Assembly (NCBI GenBank): GCA_026419775.2
Contig: JAOPGA020001756.1
Span: forward strand, 1 to 24,766
Direction of reading: 5' to 3'
DNA from: Acrasis kona
Taxonomy: Eukaryota; Heterolobosea; Eutetramitea; Acrasida; Acrasidae
Length of the DNA stretch: 24,766 nt
Positions within the stretch are counted from its first letter, which is position 1; every line of letters begins with the position of its first letter. The notes below the pieces were generated by a model. It saw only the letters and a list, made by a program, of their open reading frames with translations. It searched no databases and had not been told where the DNA came from. Position numbers and translations under genes: made by a program. Below, one piece after another: positions 1-8,987 of this stretch.

Positions 1-587
1 TAAAAAGCTGAAGATGGACGATCAACATCAACATTATGCAAGTGCAAGATCAAGGCATGGGAGAGTGCCGCGTTAAACGTTACTGATGTTTAACCACCAT
101 ACGTGCACAATTGGGACTTCAAGTAAAAAGGCCTTCCTAACTGACGAGCGCAAGAATGAAGTCGAAAACACGTTTTGATGAACTCCAGAAGAAAAATCAG
201 TAGACAAACTTGTCCTAGGAGCGAACGAAATGCTGAAAGTGGAGGATCGCAGCAATCCAAAACTGCTAGTTACACGAGAGCACATCACTTCCATGCAACA
301 TAAATTGCAAGTTGAGAACATCAAGCAGTTTTGGGGACGTTTGCACTCGATCAGATTTGTGCAGGACAACAACCGACGATACATTTTTCCGTCTATATTC
401 AGTTGGCATTGGTTTTGGATACATAATTTGGGCTTTCCTTGGGAAGTAGACTATAACATGGTAGTCGATGCATATTTTAATGGGGAAGACATGCTTCGTA
501 TATATATAATGTTATATAAAAAAATAAACAAGTATTGAGCATGTTTAATCGTATATTGTCTGTAGTTCTGTTCTAATTATAAAAAGG
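1..587. other. Unassigned left-edge DNA
   Basis: I find no recognisable gene here. A plus-strand reading frame of about 100 codons (230-538) and an overlapping minus-strand frame exist, but neither shows a family signature and neither joins convincing splice sites to other frames. It could be the end of a gene or a decayed repeat truncated by the window edge. Confidence 0.3.
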
Positions 588-646
588 TTAGGGGAAAACC
601 CTAATTGCTACCAAATGCGTTAGGGTTTAGGGTTTAGGGTAGGGTA
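588..646. repeat. Telomere-like repeats, partly inverted
   Basis: Positions 620-645 read as consecutive TTAGGG, TTTAGGG, TTTAGGG, TAGGGT units. Just to the left, TTAGGG (588-593) and CCCTAA (599-604) form an inverted pair around a five-base spacer. TTTAGGG is the telomere unit of plants and several protist groups, while TTAGGG is used by animals and many others. The tract is short and internal, so it looks like an interstitial telomeric remnant or healing scar rather than a chromosome end. It lies about 65 bp from the 3' end of the transposase gene. Confidence 0.6.
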
Positions 647-709
647 ATTGGATCTGAACCCATTCGACTCATGTTTTGGCATCCCAATAAGGAACAAACA
701 AAAACATGA

Positions 710-2697
710 CTACACAAGACGTTTTATTGAATCTGCGTATTCACAATGCTTGAAGGAATCAAAGCATGCCCTACACATACATTTTCCACACTTATCACAA
801 CCAAAACAGCTTCTTGCTCGTACAATTTTTTCAACTGGAACTCCTTGTTTCTTTTGCGACCAGTAGCATACTACACAGTTTCCCCTTTTTTCCTTCAGTT
901 TTTTGAATGTATGCTTCACAACATTCTTCTGCCTTGGGCAGAGTGCATTTGAAAGCCTTCTAAAATATTCTACTTGACTGAGCTTTGTGTTGTTTGTAGT
1001 ATTATACAGTACACGTGCCTGATGTCCAAGCACACACAAGAAGAATACAAACAGATTTGTCTGGTAGTGACAGATGCGATGTGTGTAGAACGCAGATGTG
1101 ATTGAGCGGTTGGCCTCATCCACAAAACCAGAAACCTCATTATAGAAGTTTGATGCTCCAGTAATAGTGACTTCTTTCTCAACCCGTTCCTTTGTCTTGT
1201 CAACTGTTAATACTGTTGTATGTACATAATCTTTGAAATCAACTGTCGACAGTAGGTTCTCATATTTTCCGTGTCTTCTTTGTCTTCAGATGGAACAGTT
1301 CTCTCGGTTGAGTAACAGAAAATGTTCTTATTAAGATCGTTCTTCGCCACCCCACATTTGACGCCATGTTCATTGGATGGTAAATCATGAACAAGATCCC
1401 ATAGGCCTGTTGGTCTGTTATTCATACACTTCAAAACAGAGTCAATGCCTTCTTTCTGTAACTCCGTGGATACACTCAGGTTGCCATACCATTTATCACC
1501 AACTACTATGTGTTTGTCACGTTCAAGGTCTCTACAAAGAAATAAAGCAACCTCTACAACAGTTGTTGGCTCAACTGGTATCAATGCATTGCGATCAAGT
1601 GCAGGCCTTTTATCACGTAGAATTGGAGTCTTTGGAAGGTCTAACTCAGTTCTTTTATGAAATCGGATCTTGTGAAAGTAAGTATCCTCATCACACATTG
1701 TCTCAAATTTATTTCCATAGGGGTGTGGCTTTCTGATAATAAACATGAAATGTGGATTAAAGCGGCCTCTGTATGGATCCATTGTTTCGTCCATGCATAG
1801 TTTTTTTGTTGGCCGCTTGCATGTTGGAAAATGAGAATTCATTGTGAAAACCCACTTATCAATATCAAGATCAATACAACGAAACATTTCCTCGTACTTT
1901 CTTTTGCTCATGCGGATGTTAAACCAGTTTGCATGTCCGCACTGCTCACCATCACCTTGCATCCAGTATTCAGCCATCTCATTAGCATTCAATGTACATA
2001 TTCTGTAGAACAATGACAGCCATGTATTGATATCATCATCAACAAACTCTTTTTTGAACGAGTTCTGATATTTTCTTGGATTATAGGTGGAGTCTTCTTT
2101 TGGTGGCCTGCCACTCCGTGTACCTTTTGGCTCACTTCTTCCCTCAACCCGTTTTTCACGCATTGCATTCATATCATCTTTCATCATGTTAAAAAATGGC
2201 TGGAAGATTTTTTTAAATGCATCCATTACACTAATTTGTATATGCTCCTGGTGTTCAACCTCTTTTTGAGTTTCTGATTTCTCCAATACATGAAAAACGC
2301 GTTCTTCTACATGGTGAAAATGGTGAAAGGCATACTCTTTATCTTCAAATTCAACCTCTAAAATGTTATCAATATCTAAAAAATTGTTAAGGTTTGTGTC
2401 TTGTGAAGATATTGATAAAGAAGGAAGAGCTGCTCCTGTTGCAGTAAAAGGATTTATTTGTAATATGAATTGTGTATGTGCATCAATTGAGGGACCTTGC
2501 TCTTCCTCCTCTTTTCTCTTTCTCTTCCTTGTTGGCTGTGCTGGATTTATTGTTGATTGTTGTGCTGGGGTTGGTGTATAGTGTTCACCGTTGAACATAA
2601 CGGGATGCGTATATTGTATATACGTGTTGGCCGATGCTTGCTGTGAATGTGCGTCACTCTCAAATGTGATCTTGTTTGCAGAGCGTCTGTTAGTCAT
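710..2697 (-). mobile_element. piggyBac-family DNA transposase, one frame slip
   Basis: This is a cut-and-paste transposase of the piggyBac family (DDE_Tnp_1_7 fold), whose relatives insert at TTAA. The N-terminus has a basic stretch with RKRKRK (NLS-like) and an AT-hook-like SGRPPK near residue 195. The RNase-H-like core shows the first catalytic Asp in MDETMDPYRGR (about D303), the second in GDKWYGN (about D401) and the third in GFVDEAN. A Cys-rich C-terminal finger follows (CVVC...CDKCGKCMCRAC). The first frame runs 2697-1207. The remaining part, starting around ENLLSTVDFKDYVHTT, is in another frame. The switch falls at a run of four T (A on the coding strand) at 1265-1268, so one base is missing there, either truly or by sequencing error. 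Apart from this the coding sequence looks whole, about 660 residues. I found no convincing terminal inverted repeats or TTAA duplication. Confidence 0.9.
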
Positions 2698-3649
2698 GTC
2701 GAATAACAGGATTATTTAAAGATCGGGAAGATTAAAAATAAAAGGAAGGGGTTACAATGCCCTTGTCTCAAAATCTAGGGAGGCTCAACGCTATTATTTT
2801 TTTTACAATCCACTGGGCCCCCTGGTGCAGGAAGTTTGTACTATAAACTATCTCTATAAAACATTCTGAAAAGAGGAAGTTGNAGAGAATANGAAGACGA
2901 ATTGATAAAGTGTCTTTTCAAAATTTTGTCCAGGTAGTGATTTTAAGCCTACATTAGACAGAATAAAAATAATTTTCTCTATCTGGTGCAGAGAAATATG
3001 TGACCCATCATGTTATTATGGTTTTTCAAGGTTTATTTGAATTTTTGGAGAATGGAGACACTTCATTCTGTTTGGACCGAACAAAAATTAACATGGATTA
3101 TCCGAAGTTTGAGATCACAAATAGTATTGACGACACTAGGGGATACGTTGACAGTGGTACTAATCGTAACCAAAAAAGAAGAAAGTCGTAGTGACCACTA
3201 GTATAATTAATGGATGCGAAAACATGTCAAACAAAATTCATGTCATAATAAAAGTATTTTATTGGCGGCTGGCTTATGTGACTTTTGTTCCCATACATCA
3301 TTAAAAAAAGAGTGAAATGAACACTTCCAATTTTTTGTCCACTGGGTAGGTATTAGCAATTATTAGTCAATGATTAATATTTTGTTACGTATACACTACA
3401 GGCATGCTGTGAAGGTTAGCTGTTTGGTCTAACACCTACAAAGTTCTTTGCGGCAAACATTGAGCGTAGGTTGTTGAAGGAGTGTGTTGTTGTCGTCGGA
3501 TAGCTGTGGTTGACCTCGTCGCTGATTGGTTACATTCCAGCACTCTAAAATAAAAGCGTTGAGGGGCGAAAGTAAAACAGACATGATAAATGAGCCTACC
3601 ACGCAGTCTTACCTTTTTTATCAAAAAATTTATTTTTACCCTGAGTCTA
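2698..3649. other. Non-coding stretch with ambiguous bases
   Basis: No gene can be supported. Two overlapping plus-strand frames of about 63 codons (3000-3201) lack any family signature, and so does a minus-strand frame at 3436-3624. Ambiguous bases at 2883 and 2892 mark poor sequence. Part of this stretch may be the 5' flank and terminal region of the neighbouring transposon. Confidence 0.4.
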
Positions 3650-3702
3650 CCGGAATTCCGGAACTTTTTAAAATAGAATTTCGGAAACTTTCTATTTTAA
3701 AA
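3650..3702. repeat. Palindrome plus 13-bp inverted repeat (hairpin)
   Basis: CCGGAATTCCGG (3650-3661) is a perfect 12-bp palindrome. Four bases later, TTTTAAAATAGAA (3666-3678) is repeated exactly in inverted orientation at 3690-3702 with an 11-bp spacer, itself containing TTTC-G-GAAA. The pair can extrude as a nested hairpin. It ends 67 bp before the ATG of the BTB-WD40 gene, so it could be a promoter operator, a transposon end or a recombination-prone site. Confidence 0.7.
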
Positions 3703-3769
3703 TCAACCTGAAGTGAGTAGTTTTCCGAAAAACAAATCAAAAAAGTTACAGAGCAGTAAAAACAAAAAG

Positions 3770-5017
3770 ATGAACGATGAAAGAGATTTAAAAAGACGCC
3801 GAGAAGAGTCGAACGAGCCCCAAAAGAAAACAACCAGTGATTATGTTAAACTCAATATTGGAGGAACAATATTCGCCACCACAATCAAAACACTCACTTC
3901 TCAGGGAAATAATTTCTTCTCCGAGATGTTTGATGAGATGGATCCTGGAGCTGATGGAAGTTACTTTATTGATAGAGATGCGAACGACTTTTCAATCATT
4001 CTATCGAAACTGCGTGGATATGATATTCAGGAGAGTATTAAGGAAATGAACGCCAAACGCCGACGTCAACTAATAGAAGATATCAACTATTACTCTATGA
4101 ATGATATTTTTTCAGATTGTTTCGACGAAAACGGTATATTGAACAATGCTTTTATATGCACTAGTGATAGACCAATTATTTCACTCATAACACTGAAAGA
4201 TGGTAGATTGGTAAGTTTAAATTCGGACAATATTGTTGAGGTTTGGGATATAGCAAGCTGTAGACGTACGAGAATACCTATTAATTATAAAATTGCTCGT
4301 GCAATCGCTCCACTAAATGATGTTAGATTTGTGATTGTTGCATTTGACAATGTTTTTTGTGTTTTTAATCTACTAACCGGTAAAATGTTAAATTCATTGC
4401 CTCATGATTTGATAATTGCTGCATTCACAACACTGAAAGATGGTAGATTGGTGATCGGCAGTGAAAACAATACTATTACGATTTGGGATATAGCAACCAA
4501 TCAGTGTGTAGAGACATCAAATGGTCACACAAAATGCATTACTGCATTCACAACATTGATCGATGGTAGATTGGTGAGCAGTAGTGTAGACAATACTATT
4601 AAGATTTGGGATGTAGCAAGCGGTAATTGTGTTAAGACAATAACTTGCCACACGGATACAATAACTGCACTCACAACATTGAAAGATGGCAGATTGGTGA
4701 GCGGTGGTGTAGACAATACTATTATGATTTGGGATGTAGCAAGCGGTAATTGTGTTAGTGTGTTGGTTGGTTATAAGGATATACCAATTAGTTTCAATAA
4801 AAATAAATATTTTATCAGTGCACTCACAACATTGAATGATGGCAGATTGGTGAGCAGTAGTACAGACAATACTATTAAGATTTGGGATGTAGCAACCAAT
4901 CAGTGTGTTGAGACGATAACTTGTGATGCGAAAGAAGAGATTAAACTGACGACACTGAAAGATGGTACATTGGCGAGTATTTGTGGCAATACTATTAAGA
5001 TTTGGAATCAATTATAG
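3770..5017 (+). CDS. BTB (T1-type) + seven-bladed WD40 protein
   Basis: Predicted substrate adaptor with a BTB/POZ domain of the potassium-channel-tetramerisation (KCTD/T1) type at about residues 22-100 (VKLNIGGTIFATTI...) followed by seven WD40 units at about 122-415. Units share the pattern T-L-K-D-G-R-L-V-S-x6-NTIKIWD, and seven is the number needed to close one beta-propeller. KCTD-type BTB domains commonly recruit CUL3, with the propeller binding the target; that role here is inference. I chose ATG 3770 because upstream in-frame codons offer only a GTG. No introns, unlike most genes in the core. Blades 4-6 are nearly identical even in DNA, suggesting recent duplication or gene conversion. 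The same BTB + WD-repeat design is known from mimivirus-type giant viruses, but nothing here proves transfer. A likely poly(A) signal AATAAA lies at 5086-5091. Confidence 0.88.
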   Translation: MNDERDLKRRREESNEPQKKTTSDYVKLNIGGTIFATTIKTLTSQGNNFFSEMFDEMDPGADGSYFIDRDANDFSIILSKLRGYDIQESIKEMNAKRRRQLIEDINYYSMNDIFSDCFDENGILNNAFICTSDRPIISLITLKDGRLVSLNSDNIVEVWDIASCRRTRIPINYKIARAIAPLNDVRFVIVAFDNVFCVFNLLTGKMLNSLPHDLIIAAFTTLKDGRLVIGSENNTITIWDIATNQCVETSNGHTKCITAFTTLIDGRLVSSSVDNTIKIWDVASGNCVKTITCHTDTITALTTLKDGRLVSGGVDNTIMIWDVASGNCVSVLVGYKDIPISFNKNKYFISALTTLNDGRLVSSSTDNTIKIWDVATNQCVETITCDAKEEIKLTTLKDGTLASICGNTIKIWNQL

Positions 5018-5094
5018 TTAGAAAAAAATTAAATAGATTATTTTATCATTTATTTATATTGTTTGTTCACACAACTTCTAACTTGAATAAAAAC

Positions 5095-5514
5095 ATGCAA
5101 AGAATCATTGGAACATTTACTTCCAGACGCTTCCATCGCACTAGGTGGCCTACAATTAACCACGCGTAAATCTGTCGCTCATAGCATTGCCTTTTTCAAA
5201 ATAAGAACTCGGATGTTTATTAAACCCCAGGATGTGTATCATGCTATTGTAATGTAGGGATTTCTTTTAAAATACATACGGCATATTACGGAAAATTTGA
5301 TTCAATCCGCACCCAATCATTTTTTGCTCATAAGTGCGAATCAAGATCAAAAAACGAAATGAACAAAATGCAACAAGAAGTTTGTACAGAGACACAAATC
5401 CCAAGACCAATGACCGCAGGAGATGAAAGCACGAATAACTTATCTACGAAATACGACTTGAACAAGGTCGCAACAGCGAGAGAGATTTTAGAACAAGCAT
5501 GGGAGTACTACTGA
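5095..5514 (+). CDS. Small three-exon gene, mitochondrial-type N-terminus
   Basis: Not recognised as a known family. Exons 5095-5144, 5185-5248 and 5335-5514 join in frame to give 97 residues. The first intron (5145-5184, 40 nt) has GT...AG and an ATTAAC branch-like site; the second (5249-5334, 86 nt) is less certain. The N-terminus MQRIIGTFTSRRFHRTS has basic and hydroxylated residues and no acidic ones, as in mitochondrial presequences. The C-terminus is helical and charged, ending REILEQAWEYY. The poly(A) signal of the upstream BTB-WD40 gene lies within 10 bp of this ATG, and the gene is convergent with the ARM-repeat gene 55 bp away. The consistent phases and absence of stops after splicing are the main support; a spurious model remains possible. 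Confidence 0.42.
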
Positions 5515-5569
5515 CACACAACTCCCACACAATGTATAAAATGTAAAAACTACTTTTAAAAAATCATTT

Positions 5570-8326
5570 TTATTTTGTGTAACCCATTTTGAATCTATTA
5601 TACAGAAAACTAGAAATGTTATGCTTTGGTTTCGAAAATCTCTGCTTATGATGTATCCTCGGCATGCAATTCAAATTCTTCTCCACAGCAAGCGCACACG
5701 CCACCCCGTGCATACAAATGGCAATTTCGAACAAGACATTCTCGGCCTTCTTTGCATCATTTTCATTCTCCCAAACAAACATGCTAGCCAGACAAGTCCC
5801 TCCATTATTCGGCACATGAACCAACGAATTACTCTTCGGATAAATCGCTCCGCCCTTCATTCCATCAGGTGACGTCGCGCTCATTACCGTACTATGACTC
5901 CTGGTGGTAGTAGCGCTCGTCGCGTTCAAAGTGGCGCTCACGTTCGGAACGGTTATGCATAACACTGGTTTCGACCCGTCGTGAAACGTACCCATCTCTA
6001 TGCTTTTAATTTCCAAACTACATCTCTTGGTATGTTTCGGATCGAATGATTTCTTCGCGGCATCGTATTTGACCGTGTAATAACAATAACGGGTCAACAT
6101 CAAATACCTCTCTTGCTTGAGTCCTTCTTTATTGTATTTGGTCAACCTCCAACCCTTTACAAAAGTTTCGGGAAATAATTTCAACAAGTGAAGAATGTGA
6201 GCGATTGCATTCACGTCTTGAGGGTCGTTCACGTGGAACGGTTTGATTTGTACGAATTGGACGAATCGATCCCAATCAGCTGCACAATCGGATGCGTATT
6301 TTTTTAATTGTTGGGTGGCCGTCGTGCGACTGTTCGATGGAGTGTTTGGGGTGGTGGGACTGTCCGTGCGGTTGGTGTCGGTTCCGTCCAAGTTTTGCAT
6401 TTGTATTTCTAATTGATCCATGACTGGTTTGAAATGATCGTCCAATTCTTTGGTGAATGATTCCAGCATGGATGATCTAAAGATGGAGTCGTGGGCAATG
6501 TGGTAGTCTAGTTCCGAATCGTGGATGATTACTTTGAATTCCTTGTCTAGCTTGACGACGACCTTCTTGACTATGTTGTTGAATGCCATGTGATGGATCA
6601 AACTCTTGTTGCAATATTCGTTAATGATTGATCGTAGATCGTCCCATGCCTCTTGGTTGCGAATGCTAGAAAGTGCTCTTCTCTTTGTGTCTGTGTTGGT
6701 TAATGCATCAAAAGTGGACCAATCAATCACGACCTGGAGTGAGTCGAAACTGGAATGGGCAATCCTTGCGTTAGGCGATAAGCTGTTACGGACGCTTGCA
6801 CGGTGGTTGGTTAGATTCCTTTCTGTTTGTTTAATGTATGCTTGTTCGATTTGTTGCTTCTTGAGTTCAAAATCATATTCCTGCGTCTTGACTGGTCCTG
6901 AGTGATTGGTTGTTTTGGATGGATCTTGGATCTGTTGTATTAATTGGTTGGCTTGTTGCTGAATGTGTTCGTCGTGACGCGTTATTGTCAATTGTAATAG
7001 CTTGGTCTTTACATTTTCAAGATGTGAAAAGGACTCTGTGCTTGAACATAGCAGGACGTTGGAGATTGTGCTCATTGCATACTCTTGGATCATTTCATTT
7101 TGCAAGGATAGTAGGTGGACTAAGGGATCTGCGCAATGAGGTGCTATGAATGAACACACTACATCGCTTGATAATGTCATGTTTGATATTGTGATGGATA
7201 CATCCTCTACAAGTTTGATGCTACTTGCGTCACTACAAAGGGGGAGCAAACAATTAAGTATTACTTTTTTGCATAATTCTGCATCACCCACAAGACTTTG
7301 CACATTTATTTCATTTTGTGTCAAGTTCCTAAAAGTCCTTACACACTTTTGTAGTATGATTGGATCTTTGCATTCAACCATGAGGCGGCATAGTGTAAAG
7401 AGAATTCCACACTCTCCTGCTACAAGTTGCGCATTTCGGTTGTTGTTTGTGAGTTTTGCGATAATCTTCAGGGTTGACCTTAACCATTTTGGTTGTTGTT
7501 CCGACTTTTGTAACCACTCGTGTAGCAGTAACATTCCACCCAAGTTCACAATACTTGACCCAAACTCTGAACTCTCCACTAGTTCTTCTAATAGCGAAGA
7601 ACAAATCTCACTTGTGTTGTACAATGATTGGTTCATGATTCTAAGCATGGGCGAGGCCAAGCAGAAATCAGCCAAATCCTTCACATCCACCTTCTCTTTG
7701 ACCAAAAGCTGTTTGAGCGCTCCTAGTAGAGTTAACACTAATTGTGGGTTGGATTCATCTTTGCAAAGTGTTGTCAACCAACGGCATATTCTATGTGGAG
7801 GTATTGCCGCTTGTATGCGAGTGACGAATGCTTCACATTCTTCTTGTTGGTTCGCCCATTTTAAATTCTGGAAGTTCTCAAAGGCTTGAAAAGCTACATA
7901 TTGAATCTCGGGATGCATGGATGACATGTATGAAAGTGCAAACCCCCTACTCTTTGATGCAGTTATTTGGTCTAAATCATCTCTGAATGCCTGCACCTTC
8001 ATCAGTTCTGCCAATAAAGCCAAGCAGGGCTCGATTATTGCTGGAATGCTACCGTGTGATGACATAAGGAAGTTTAAACGTGCAACAATTTGAATGGCAT
8101 TTTTGAATTCATTTAACACTTGTTCTTCATTATGCTTATACAATAGTGCAAATAGTTTGACAACCCTCTCGGTTATGCAGGTCTTCCTCTTGCTATCCAA
8201 TAGTATTTGAGTAAGTTCTCCAAAAAGTTCTTTATCTGGCCTAAAGTTACTCAAATCCTTTTGAAGTAGACCATCCAACATGCGTTGGGTGTCCCCATCG
8301 GTGTCAAGAGCAACGCTGTTGTTCAT
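5570..8326 (-). CDS. ARM-repeat protein with C-terminal PH-like domain
   Basis: A single 918-residue frame. Residues from about 30 to 470 are alpha-helical, with leucine-rich two- and three-helix units typical of armadillo/HEAT repeats (for example LVLTLLGALKQLLV and MIQEYAMSTISNVLL). A charged Gln-rich helix follows, then a region around 540-650, a Thr/Asn/Pro-rich linker (about 660-690), and a segment at about 700-830 whose pattern ERYLMLTRYCYYTVKYD resembles PH-like lipid-binding folds such as the hSac2 or myosin TH1 domains. This suggests a membrane- or cytoskeleton-associated scaffold, but I cannot name an orthologue. The start ATG at 8326 is the first in-frame Met. An AATAAA on the coding strand overlaps the stop codon. 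It is convergent with the small gene and divergent from the reductase gene. Confidence 0.8.
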   Translation of the reverse strand: MNNSVALDTDGDTQRMLDGLLQKDLSNFRPDKELFGELTQILLDSKRKTCITERVVKLFALLYKHNEEQVLNEFKNAIQIVARLNFLMSSHGSIPAIIEPCLALLAELMKVQAFRDDLDQITASKSRGFALSYMSSMHPEIQYVAFQAFENFQNLKWANQQEECEAFVTRIQAAIPPHRICRWLTTLCKDESNPQLVLTLLGALKQLLVKEKVDVKDLADFCLASPMLRIMNQSLYNTSEICSSLLEELVESSEFGSSIVNLGGMLLLHEWLQKSEQQPKWLRSTLKIIAKLTNNNRNAQLVAGECGILFTLCRLMVECKDPIILQKCVRTFRNLTQNEINVQSLVGDAELCKKVILNCLLPLCSDASSIKLVEDVSITISNMTLSSDVVCSFIAPHCADPLVHLLSLQNEMIQEYAMSTISNVLLCSSTESFSHLENVKTKLLQLTITRHDEHIQQQANQLIQQIQDPSKTTNHSGPVKTQEYDFELKKQQIEQAYIKQTERNLTNHRASVRNSLSPNARIAHSSFDSLQVVIDWSTFDALTNTDTKRRALSSIRNQEAWDDLRSIINEYCNKSLIHHMAFNNIVKKVVVKLDKEFKVIIHDSELDYHIAHDSIFRSSMLESFTKELDDHFKPVMDQLEIQMQNLDGTDTNRTDSPTTPNTPSNSRTTATQQLKKYASDCAADWDRFVQFVQIKPFHVNDPQDVNAIAHILHLLKLFPETFVKGWRLTKYNKEGLKQERYLMLTRYCYYTVKYDAAKKSFDPKHTKRCSLEIKSIEMGTFHDGSKPVLCITVPNVSATLNATSATTTRSHSTVMSATSPDGMKGGAIYPKSNSLVHVPNNGGTCLASMFVWENENDAKKAENVLFEIAICMHGVACALAVEKNLNCMPRIHHKQRFSKPKHNISSFLYNRFKMGYTK

Positions 8327-8927
8327 TAATTTAAATCTGAAAGGTTTTGTTCAATCTTGGTCTACAATAAATGTCAATTTGTCGTCAACCGACTTTGCTA
8401 GCAGCATCCCTATTTGGATGACAAGATTCACATCGAATCACCAAGATACGATAAAACTAGGAAATGAATTATTAAATCAGACTAATCTATCAACAAATAT
8501 AATATCTTGTTTGGGATATCGACTACGTCTCTACATTAAATGGGAACTGTTATATATTTTAGACATCTACGACCACTTTATTAAAGCGGGTAGGCAATTT
8601 TATGCCTGAATGATTGTCTCTTGTAAATTATAGTTTATTAAAACAAGTCCCAATTATACTAAACGTGAAATCACAATCAGATTGCAATGATTGTTGCGAT
8701 TTCCCAAACTATGGTGAATCCAAGGTGTTTGTACCTAGAAGATAAACTTTCGTATTTCTGGCAAGACATTATGTCGATAAAGTAAACTCATAATTCAATA
8801 CTACATTTGTTCTTCTTTTAGAAACGGTCTGATTCCTTTTAGAGAGGGTGTTTTACACGGCGTTGCAGTCCATAACGAACGTTCTTTTTTTTTTTGAAAG
8901 TTTCAGGTCCATTCAACTTGTTGCAAC
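8327..8927. promoter_or_regulatory. Divergent intergenic region, ARM gene / reductase
   Basis: About 600 bp between two divergently transcribed genes, unusually long for this compact core. It is AT-rich, with a poly-T run near 8885-8896 followed by TTTCAG shortly before the reductase start. No additional coding exon or RNA gene is supported. The poly-T/CAG could be the 3' end of an intron in the reductase 5' UTR. Confidence 0.4.
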
Positions 8928-8987
8928 ATGAACATTATTGTAAATTCAAAACGGATTGTAATATTTTGTCAATTTCGATTCACAAAG

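Noticed and set aside
560-2830. Terminal inverted repeats for the piggyBac element
   Set aside because: I compared both flanks by eye for CCC...GGG-type ends and TTAA duplications and found none that pair convincingly.
3000-3201. Two overlapping small frames as a gene
   Set aside because: About 63 codons each, no motif, no splice partners, in a stretch with ambiguous bases.
4517-5011. Antisense open frame of about 164 codons across the WD40 blades
   Set aside because: It is the reverse complement of repeated WD40 codons; the sense strand encodes seven proper blades.
7146-7889. Plus-strand open frame of 247 codons opposite the ARM-repeat gene
   Set aside because: The minus strand carries a coherent 918-residue helical-repeat protein; the plus frame has no family signature.
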